Source: Nitratireductor basaltis
Lineage (GTDB): Bacteria > Pseudomonadota > Alphaproteobacteria > Rhizobiales > Rhizobiaceae
DNA length: 64,000 nucleotides
Assembly (NCBI RefSeq): GCF_000733725.1
Contig: NZ_JMQM01000002.1
Location: 310,001 to 374,000, forward strand
Direction of reading: 5' to 3'
The position numbers were made by a program, and so were the translations under genes. Within the stretch, counting starts at the first letter, position 1, and every line of letters begins with the position of its first letter. Under the pieces are notes generated by a model, which worked only from the letters and a program-made list of their open reading frames with translations, was not told where the DNA came from and ran no database searches. Positions 58,108-64,000 of this stretch are shown here, in pieces.

Positions 58108-58803
58108 GTGACAGTACCCGTGATCGCCCTCAAGAATCTTCGTTTGCGCCTTGGAGAGGGCGCTTCTTCGGTGGACGTCCTCAAGGATGTCAGCCTGCAG
58201 GTCGAAAAAGGCCAATCGACGGCAATCGTCGGTCCCTCGGGTTCCGGGAAGTCCACCCTGCTGATGGTCATGGCTGGCTTGGAGCGCGTGGATGCAGGCG
58301 AAGTGCATGTGGCGGGTGAGAGCCTGCACATCCTATCGGAGGATGCGGTCGCTGCCTTTCGGGGCCGCACCATCGGCATTGTCTTCCAGTCCTTCCACTT
58401 GATCCCGAACATGACGGCGCTGGAAAATGTGGCGGTGCCGCTGGAACTTGCAGGTCATCCAGATCCCTTCAAGCTTGCAGGCGAAGAGCTCGCCGCGGTC
58501 GGGCTGAAGGATCGCGTGACCCATTATCCCGGGGAATTGTCTGGTGGTGAGCAGCAGCGTGTGGCCATAGCGCGTGCACTCGCACCGGCGCCTGCGATCA
58601 TGATTGCAGACGAGCCGACGGGTAATCTCGATCAGGCAACCGGGCGACAGATCGCCGATCTTCTCTTTGACAAGGCGCGTGAGCGGGGAACCACATTGGT
58701 TCTTGTCACGCATGACCCGACACTTGCCGCACGATGCGACCGCCAGGTTTCGATGAGATCGGGGCGCATCGAAGTGCCTCAGGCCACCCAGGCGGCGGAG
58801 TAG
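58108..58803 (+). CDS. ybbA: ABC transporter ATPase, YbbA (LolD-like)
   Basis: This 231-residue ABC ATPase has Walker A GPSGSGKSTLLM, the Q-loop VFQSFHLIPNMTALENV, signature LSGGEQQRVAIARAL and Walker B IMIADEPTGNLDQATG with the H-loop VTHDPTLA. It belongs to the MacB/LolD/YbbA group that drives FtsX-type permeases. It begins with GTG and lies 4 bp before ybbP, with which it forms a unit. The cargo of YbbAP is not settled. Confidence 0.94.
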   Translation: MTVPVIALKNLRLRLGEGASSVDVLKDVSLQVEKGQSTAIVGPSGSGKSTLLMVMAGLERVDAGEVHVAGESLHILSEDAVAAFRGRTIGIVFQSFHLIPNMTALENVAVPLELAGHPDPFKLAGEELAAVGLKDRVTHYPGELSGGEQQRVAIARALAPAPAIMIADEPTGNLDQATGRQIADLLFDKARERGTTLVLVTHDPTLAARCDRQVSMRSGRIEVPQATQAAE

Positions 58804-58807
58804 GCCA

Positions 58808-61414
58808 ATGGCAGATGCACAGACTGCCACGATGGAAGGCCGCGTTGAGGCGGGTGGGTTCAAGACCCGGGGCGTTGGCGGCTTTCGTCTGGCCCTGCGC
58901 TTCGCTCTGCGCGAAATGCGCGGCGGGCTGTCCGGGTTCTTCATCTTTCTGGCCTGTATCGCGCTGGGTGTGGCTGCCATAGGCGGTGTGAATTCGGTCG
59001 CCAGCGCCATACAGAGTGCGGTCAATGAGCAAGGGCAGGAGCTGCTGGGCGCAGATATCCGCTTCGAACTGAACCAGCGGACGGCGACGGACGAAGAGGC
59101 GCAGTGGCTGAACAGCCTGGGTGAGGTCGCCGAAAGCGCGAATATGCGCTCCATGGCCCGCCTCGTGGATGCATCCGATCAGGCTCTGGTCGAGGCCAAG
59201 GCGGTCGACGCTTCCTACCCGCTCTACGGTGTTCTCGAGACCGAGCCGGCGCTTTCGCATGAGGCGCTTTTCGGCCTTCATGGTGATGTTCATGGTGCGG
59301 CAGTGGCGCCGCTTCTGCTTGACCGCCTGGGTCTGGAACTTGGCGATCAACTGCTTTTGGGCAACCAGACCTTCGAATTGCGGGCGACGATCACCAATGA
59401 GCCGGACGCGGTTTCAGACGGTTTCGGATTTGCCCCGCGCATGCTGATTTCGCTGGAGGGGCTCGAGGCCGCAGGGCTCGTGCAGCCGGGTAGTCTTGTG
59501 GAGCATACCTACAAGATCCGGCTGGATGGAAATGTGTCGGATACCGACTTGCGCGCCTTGCGTGAGGAAGCCAGTCGCCAGTTTCCCGAGGCGGGATGGA
59601 GCGTGAGGACGAGGGAGAACGCAGCGCCGTCTCTCGCTTCGAACGTCGAACGCTTCTCGCAGTTCCTGACCCTGGTTGGGCTGACCGCACTGGTGGTCGG
59701 TGGCGTCGGTGTCGCCAATGCCGTCAGGGCCTATCTCGACGGCAAGCGCACCGTCATCGCTACCTTCAAGAGCCTCGGTGCTTCAGCGGGCTTTGTCGTT
59801 TCCGTCTACCTCATCCAGATCATGATCATTGCGCTGATCGGTATCGCAATTGGGCTTGTTCTGGCGGCCTTGATGCCGTTCGCTGCAAGTGCAGCGCTGG
59901 CAAATGTCCTGCCCGTGCCCAGCGAAGCCGGCCTTTATCCGCTGGCGCTCGGCCTGGCAGCGGTCTTCGGTGTGCTGACCACGCTTGCCTTTGCGCTGCT
60001 GCCGCTGGGGCGTGCCCGCGATGTGCCGGCCACGGCGCTTTTCCGCGAAATGGGGATTGCAACAGGTCGCTGGCCGCGTCTTTCCTATCTCGTTACGTCC
60101 GCCGGGCTCGCCGCATTGTTGGCCGTGCTGGCCATCGCCTATGCCGAAGACAAGCGGGTGGCTATGGTCTTTGTGGGCGGCATGGTCGCTGCCTTCCTGA
60201 TCCTGCGTCTCGTGGCGAGCGCGGTCCAATGGCTCGCACGGCGCGCTCCGCGCATTCGGTCGACTGCGCTGCGGCTGGCGGTGGGCAATATCCACCGGCC
60301 CGGTGCCTTGACACCCTCAGTCGTTCTGGCGCTTGGATTGGGGCTGACGCTTCTGGCAACGCTTGCCATGATCGACGGCAATCTGCGCCGTCAGATCTCC
60401 GGCAATCTGCCCGAAATCGCACCCAACTTCTTCTTTGTCGACATTCAGTCGCATGAAGTCGACCAGTTCACGCAGATCGTTGAGGACGAAGCGCCGGAAG
60501 GCAAGCTGATCAAGGTGCCGATGCTGCGCGGACGCATCACCGCGCTCAATGGCGTGGATGTACGTGAGATCACGCCTCCGGCTGAGGGCGGGTGGGTGCT
60601 GCGAGGCGATCGTGGGCTGACCTATGCGATCAACCAGCCGGAAAATTCCAGCTTGAGCGAAGGCGAATGGTGGCCTGCCGACTACCAGGGCGAGCCACTC
60701 GTTTCCTTCACTGAAGAAGAGGGCAAGGAACTCGGGCTCGAGCTTGGCGACACGATCACCGTGAATGTGCTCGGTCGCAGCGTAACGGCGAGGATTGCGA
60801 GTTTCCGGCAAGTGGAATGGGAAACCCTGGCGATGAACTTCGTCATGGTATTCTCTCCGAACACCTTTGCGGGTGCACCCCATGCCTGGCTGGCGACGCT
60901 TACCGATGAGAATGCGACCTCCCAAGGCGAAGCCTCGCTTCTCAATGCAGTCACGCGCAACCTGCCCACCGTGACGACGGTGCGGGTGAAGGATGCGCTG
61001 GACGTGGTCAATTCTCTGGTCAGTCAGCTTGCGACCGCCATCAGAGCCGCCGCGGCAGTGGCACTGATCGCATCTGTTCTGGTGCTTTCAGGTGCGCTGG
61101 CCGCCGGCAACCGGGCGCGGGTTCATGACGCCGTCGTATTGAAGACGCTGGGTGCGACGCGGCGGGTGCTGATATCGGCCTTCGCCATGGAATATATGCT
61201 GCTTGGGCTGGCAACAGCGGTCTTTGCGCTGCTTGCCGGAACTGCAGCCGCATGGTTCGTGGTGTCGCAGATCATGACTCTGCCCTGGGAGTTTCTCCCC
61301 GATGTCGCCGTTCTGACGATAGTTCTGGCGCTGGTGATGACGGTCGGTTTCGGCCTGATCGGAACCTGGCGCGTGCTTGGGCACAAGGCGGCCCCGATCC
61401 TGCGCAATTTGTAG
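58808..61414 (+). CDS. ybbP: FtsX-type ABC permease YbbP
   Basis: This 868-residue permease has an N-terminal helix (about 40-62), a periplasmic domain, FtsX helices (about 285-420: VGVANAVRAYLDGKRTVIATFKSLGAS), a second set of central helices and periplasmic domain, and C-terminal FtsX helices (about 735-868: HDAVVLKTLGATRRVLISAFAMEYMLLGL). This doubled arrangement of 10 helices fits YbbP. With YbbA it probably extracts or moves a lipid or envelope component by mechanotransmission, next to the TesA esterase. Confidence 0.94.
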   Translation: MADAQTATMEGRVEAGGFKTRGVGGFRLALRFALREMRGGLSGFFIFLACIALGVAAIGGVNSVASAIQSAVNEQGQELLGADIRFELNQRTATDEEAQWLNSLGEVAESANMRSMARLVDASDQALVEAKAVDASYPLYGVLETEPALSHEALFGLHGDVHGAAVAPLLLDRLGLELGDQLLLGNQTFELRATITNEPDAVSDGFGFAPRMLISLEGLEAAGLVQPGSLVEHTYKIRLDGNVSDTDLRALREEASRQFPEAGWSVRTRENAAPSLASNVERFSQFLTLVGLTALVVGGVGVANAVRAYLDGKRTVIATFKSLGASAGFVVSVYLIQIMIIALIGIAIGLVLAALMPFAASAALANVLPVPSEAGLYPLALGLAAVFGVLTTLAFALLPLGRARDVPATALFREMGIATGRWPRLSYLVTSAGLAALLAVLAIAYAEDKRVAMVFVGGMVAAFLILRLVASAVQWLARRAPRIRSTALRLAVGNIHRPGALTPSVVLALGLGLTLLATLAMIDGNLRRQISGNLPEIAPNFFFVDIQSHEVDQFTQIVEDEAPEGKLIKVPMLRGRITALNGVDVREITPPAEGGWVLRGDRGLTYAINQPENSSLSEGEWWPADYQGEPLVSFTEEEGKELGLELGDTITVNVLGRSVTARIASFRQVEWETLAMNFVMVFSPNTFAGAPHAWLATLTDENATSQGEASLLNAVTRNLPTVTTVRVKDALDVVNSLVSQLATAIRAAAAVALIASVLVLSGALAAGNRARVHDAVVLKTLGATRRVLISAFAMEYMLLGLATAVFALLAGTAAAWFVVSQIMTLPWEFLPDVAVLTIVLALVMTVGFGLIGTWRVLGHKAAPILRNL

Positions 61415-61439
61415 TCGGGCAGGTATGGAAAAGCGTTAA

Positions 61440-61468
61440 CCATGTGAGAACTTTGCGTTCCCACATGG
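61440..61468 (+). other. Inverted repeat after ybbP
   Basis: Arms CCATGTGAGAAC (61440-61451) and GTTCCCACATGG (61457-61468) pair at 11 of 12 positions plus a G-U, with a 5-base loop. There is no T run, so it is either a weak terminator of ybbP or a regulator site for the following BI-1 gene. Confidence 0.5.
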
Positions 61469-61509
61469 ATGAAGATGTCGCAGCGCTGCCGATTGCAGCA
61501 CTGTGGGTC

Positions 61510-61538
61510 TTGTCGTGGACACAAACAGCTATCATATT
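61510..61538 (+). promoter_or_regulatory. Candidate promoter of the BI-1 gene
   Basis: TTGTCG (61510-61515), a 17-bp spacer and CATATT (61533-61538) form a reasonable sigma-70-type promoter. Transcription would start about 10 bases before the predicted leader hairpin. Confidence 0.45.
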
Positions 61539-61550
61539 TACATCACGCAT

Positions 61551-61608
61551 GCTGGACTCCCGCCAGCGGCGAGCGGCTGATCGAGCCGACACCGGACGGG
61601 AGAGTAGC
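61551..61608 (+). ncRNA. Probable ybhL leader RNA
   Basis: A two-part hairpin: outer stem CTCCCG (61557-61562) with CGGGAG (61597-61602), inner stem CGGCT (61574-61578) with AGCCG (61584-61588) and a 5-base loop, leaving asymmetric internal loops. It lies directly upstream of a YbhL/BI-1 gene. The ybhL motif is a conserved RNA reported only in Rhizobiales 5' to such genes. The match is by position and general shape, not by covariance model. Confidence 0.6.
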
Positions 61609-61624
61609 TAGAAAGAGGAATTCA

Positions 61625-62365
61625 ATGGCTGACCTTCGCAATTACCAGGCGCGTGTGGCCACCGGCGCTCGTGCCGATGCGGCCATAGACGAGGGCCTGC
61701 GCGCCTATATGCTCAAGGTGTACAACCTGATGGCGATTGGCCTGGCTTTGACCGGCGTCGCTGCATTGGCCACCTACAACATGGCTGTTTCCGACGGCCA
61801 GCTGACCGCATTCGGCCAGCTCATCTATGCCAGCGCCTTCCGCTGGGTCGTGATCCTTGCGCCGCTGGCGCTCGTGTTCTTCATGAGCTTCCGTATCGAC
61901 AAGCTGAGCGTAGCAGCTGCGCAAACCACCTTCTGGGTCTATTCGGCGCTGGTTGGCCTGTCGCTCTCCACGATCTTCCTCGTCTATACGGGCGAGAGCA
62001 TCGTGCGTACCTTCTTCATCACGGCCGCATCCTTCGGTGCGCTGTCGCTCTGGGGCTACACTACAAAGCGTGACCTTTCGGGCATGGGCTCGTTCCTGTT
62101 CATGGGCCTGATCGGCATCATTCTTGCCTCGATCGTGAACATCTTCCTGGGCTCCAGCGCCCTGCAGTTCGCGATTTCCGTGATCGGCGTGCTGGTCTTT
62201 GCCGGCCTCACCGCCTATGACACGCAGCAGATCAAGGAAATGTATTACGAGGGTGACAGCACGCTGGTCGCCGGTCGCAAGGCCATCATGGGCGCGCTGC
62301 GGCTCTATCTCGACTTCATCAACCTGTTCATGTTCCTGCTCCAGTTCCTGGGCAATCGCGAATAG
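61625..62365 (+). CDS. ybhL: Bax inhibitor-1 / YccA family membrane protein
   Basis: This 246-residue inner-membrane protein has seven predicted helices, the BI-1 signature TAYDTQQIKEMYYEGD and a C-terminal LRLYLDFINLFMFLLQFLGNRE. Bacterial BI-1 proteins are pH-sensitive Ca leak channels or modulators of FtsH. The ATG at 61625 follows AGAGGAA. The leader has a probable ybhL RNA; a UUCG-loop terminator follows. Confidence 0.95.
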   Translation: MADLRNYQARVATGARADAAIDEGLRAYMLKVYNLMAIGLALTGVAALATYNMAVSDGQLTAFGQLIYASAFRWVVILAPLALVFFMSFRIDKLSVAAAQTTFWVYSALVGLSLSTIFLVYTGESIVRTFFITAASFGALSLWGYTTKRDLSGMGSFLFMGLIGIILASIVNIFLGSSALQFAISVIGVLVFAGLTAYDTQQIKEMYYEGDSTLVAGRKAIMGALRLYLDFINLFMFLLQFLGNRE

Positions 62366-62389
62366 CAGGTTGGCATAGTCTGCTGATGA

Positions 62390-62414
62390 GGGCGGTCTTC
62401 GGGCCGCCCTTTTC
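62390..62414 (+). terminator. Intrinsic terminator of the BI-1 gene
   Basis: An 8-bp stem (GGGCGGTC / GGCCGCCC, one G-U) closed by a TTCG tetraloop is followed by TTTTCTTTT. Confidence 0.9.
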
Positions 62415-62466
62415 TTTTGGTGGTGATGGTGCGAAATAGCGGCGACACCTCACGAACGAGACTTCA

Positions 62467-63045
62467 ATGACCATCGACATCCGTCCCGCAACCTATGAAG
62501 ACATACCGGCCATCACGCGCATCTACGCCCATTCCGTGGACCACGGAACCGCGACCTATGAGCTGGAAGCACCGGACGAGGCGGAGATGCGTCGGCGTTT
62601 CGATGCACTGACCGGCGAGGGCTATCCCTTCATTGTCGCCTGCGAAGGCAATATCGTGCTTGGCTACGCCTATGGTGGACCGTTTCGCGCCCGTCCCGCC
62701 TATCGCTTCATGGTGGAAGACTCGATCTATCTGGCGCCGGATGCGCAGGGGAAGGGGCTTGGCAAGAAGCTCATGCATGCGTTGATCGCCGAGTGCCGCA
62801 ATCGCGGCTACCGCCAGCTCCTGGCCGTTATCGGCGATGGTTCGGAAAAGAGCCCGTCAGTGCGCCTGCACACCTCTTGCGGCTTCACCCATTGCGGCGT
62901 TCTGGTCGGCAGTGGCTACAAGCACAACCGCTGGCTGGACACCACGTTCATGCAGCTGGAGCTGAATGGCGGAAACCAGACGCCGCCCGATCCGGAAAGC
63001 GTGCCGGAGCGACATTTCCGCAAGAGCGACCTCGCCAAGGCCTGA
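62467..63045 (+). CDS. GNAT N-acetyltransferase, phosphinothricin/methionine sulfone acetyltransferase-like
   Basis: This 192-residue enzyme has the Pat/MnaT-type GNAT pattern: IRPATYEDIPAITRIYAHSVDHGTATYE, the acetyl-CoA loop DAQGKGLGKKLMHALI and the C-terminal LHTSCGFTHCGVL with GYKHNRWLDTTFMQL. It acetylates small amines such as phosphinothricin or methionine sulfone; the true substrate is unknown. The first ATG (62467) fits. It converges with the quinone oxidoreductase, with 3 bp between stops. Confidence 0.92.
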   Translation: MTIDIRPATYEDIPAITRIYAHSVDHGTATYELEAPDEAEMRRRFDALTGEGYPFIVACEGNIVLGYAYGGPFRARPAYRFMVEDSIYLAPDAQGKGLGKKLMHALIAECRNRGYRQLLAVIGDGSEKSPSVRLHTSCGFTHCGVLVGSGYKHNRWLDTTFMQLELNGGNQTPPDPESVPERHFRKSDLAKA

Positions 63046-63048
63046 TAC

Positions 63049-64000
63049 TCAGGCCACGTCGAGCATGATCTTGCCGATATGGTTGCTTTCCTCCATGTGC
63101 TCGTGAGCACGCCATGCCTCGGTCAGCGGATAAATCATGTCCATGACCGGAGCGATCTTGCGCGCGGCGAGGAGTGGCCAGACATGGGCTTCCAGCTCAT
63201 TGGCGATCCGGCCCTTGAATGCAGTGGAGCGCGGGCGCAGCGTCGAGCCCGTATGGGTTAGCCGCTTGACCATGAGCCTGGAGAAATTCACCTCGGCGGT
63301 TGCACCACCCAGAAATGCGATCTGCACGATGCGGCCGTCGAGTGCAGCAGCGGAGTAGTTGCGGTTCACATAGTCGCCACCGACCATGTCGAGGATCACG
63401 TCCGCGCCGCGGCCGTCGGTGACCTCCTTGACCACCTCAACGAAGTCTTCGGTCTTGTAGTTGATGGCCCGGTCCGCGCCGAGTTCGGTGCAGGTATTGC
63501 ATTTTTCGTCCGAGCCCGCAGTGGTGATCACTTTCGCACCGAAGGCTTTTGCAAGCTGAATTGCCGTCGTTCCGATTCCCGACGATCCGCCATGGACCAG
63601 AAATGTCTCGCCTTCCGTCAGGCCGCCGCGCTGGAACACGTTGTGCCAGACGGTGAAGTAGTTTTCGGGAAGGCCGGCGGCTTCGGTAAAGGTGAAGCCG
63701 TGGGGCAGGGGAAGGGCGTTGGACTCATGCGTCAGGCAATATTGCGCGTAGCCGCCGCCGGGCACCAGAGCAGTCACCTCGTCGCCCACCTGCCAGCGAC
63801 GCACATTCGGGCCGCAGGCGGCAACGGTGCCTGAAACTTCGAGCCCGGGCAGATCCGATGCGCCCGGGGGCGGTGGATAAAGGCCCTGTCGCTGTGCAAC
63901 ATCCGGCCTGTTTACACCCGCTGCCTGCACCTTGATCAATATCTCGCCCTCGCCCGGACGCGGTACGGCACGTTCCACCGGCTTCAGCACGCGCGGGCCG
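63049..64000 (-). CDS. Zinc-independent quinone oxidoreductase, PIG3/QOR-like (N-terminus off the right edge)
   Basis: This medium-chain dehydrogenase has the GroES-like N-terminal part (GEILIKVQAAGVNRPDVAQRQGLYPPPPGA), the NADPH-binding VHGGSSGIGTTAIQLAKAFGAKVI and a C-terminal KRLTHTGSTLRPRS block. These fit the TP53I3/PIG3 type of NADPH:quinone reductase, without the catalytic zinc ligands. The frame stays open to the window edge (codon at 63997-63999), and the conserved first 20 or so residues are missing, so the gene starts beyond base 64000. Confidence 0.92.
   Translation of the reverse strand, partial: GPRVLKPVERAVPRPGEGEILIKVQAAGVNRPDVAQRQGLYPPPPGASDLPGLEVSGTVAACGPNVRRWQVGDEVTALVPGGGYAQYCLTHESNALPLPHGFTFTEAAGLPENYFTVWHNVFQRGGLTEGETFLVHGGSSGIGTTAIQLAKAFGAKVITTAGSDEKCNTCTELGADRAINYKTEDFVEVVKEVTDGRGADVILDMVGGDYVNRNYSAAALDGRIVQIAFLGGATAEVNFSRLMVKRLTHTGSTLRPRSTAFKGRIANELEAHVWPLLAARKIAPVMDMIYPLTEAWRAHEHMEESNHIGKIMLDVA

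Overview
The window looks like a chromosomal segment of an alphaproteobacterium of the order Hyphomicrobiales (Rhizobiales), most likely Phyllobacteriaceae-like (Nitratireductor, Mesorhizobium or Chelativorans relatives). The evidence is high G+C, many lineage-typical families (DUF2794, DUF1013/TrcR, DUF1223, DUF1674/SDHAF4, IalB, DUF1236), the neighbourhood rsmB - heparinase II/III - purH, the order ffh - chorismate mutase - rpsP, and palindromic intergenic repeats of rhizobial style. The genus is an inference. No rRNA, convincing tRNA, CRISPR, phage or insertion sequence was seen. Two genes run off the edges: lemA at the left and a quinone oxidoreductase at the right.

Layout. 1-6428: lemA, a small membrane protein, pdxY, a beta-carbonic anhydrase, a MarR/Bcr-CflA efflux pair and an M3 oligopeptidase. 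6432-12697: a tripartite tricarboxylate transporter (tctCBA) divergent from its TctD/TctE-like two-component system, which is translationally overlapped with an orphan periplasmic binding protein. A 10-bp direct repeat with 11-bp period lies between the divergent units. 12745-16353: a Pho-box-preceded Tat-exported PhoD phosphatase and typA. 16774-19905: cytochrome c maturation operon ccmABCDG (leftward), with a palindromic repeat inserted between ccmA and ccmB. 20124-23734: acnA and a DUF1223 protein.

23925-30592: a 1956-residue BapA-type adhesin with Ig-like repeats, a seven-unit FG-GAP (integrin-like) propeller and an RTX-like tail; then a candidate leftward sRNA of about 185 nt ending in a strong intrinsic terminator; then DUF2794. 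30630-40541: a phytase/esterase-like secreted protein with a three-half-site Pho box, trcR, a nuclease, SDHAF4, htpX, rsmB, a heparinase-like protein and purH. 40563-49085: UspA/SulP pair, DUF4112/Pmp3 pair, a DbpA-like DEAD-box helicase, an arsR-acr3-arsC operon with a palindrome abutting the arsR start codon, fpr and rpsP. 49173-64000: chorismate mutase, ffh, an SH3 protein, a lytic transglycosylase, three 82-bp tandem repeats, argG, IalB, YkvA, a pterin dehydratase, a low-molecular-weight phosphatase overlapping thpR tail-to-tail, tesA divergent from ybbA-ybbP, a BI-1 (YbhL) gene with a probable ybhL leader RNA, a GNAT acetyltransferase and the truncated oxidoreductase.

Most of the window is housekeeping. 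The parts most worth a second look are the binding-protein/two-component/TTT locus, the adhesin with a sharp base-composition break at its integrin-like domain, the C-rich sRNA candidate beside it, the Pho-box-like sites, and the structured repeats.
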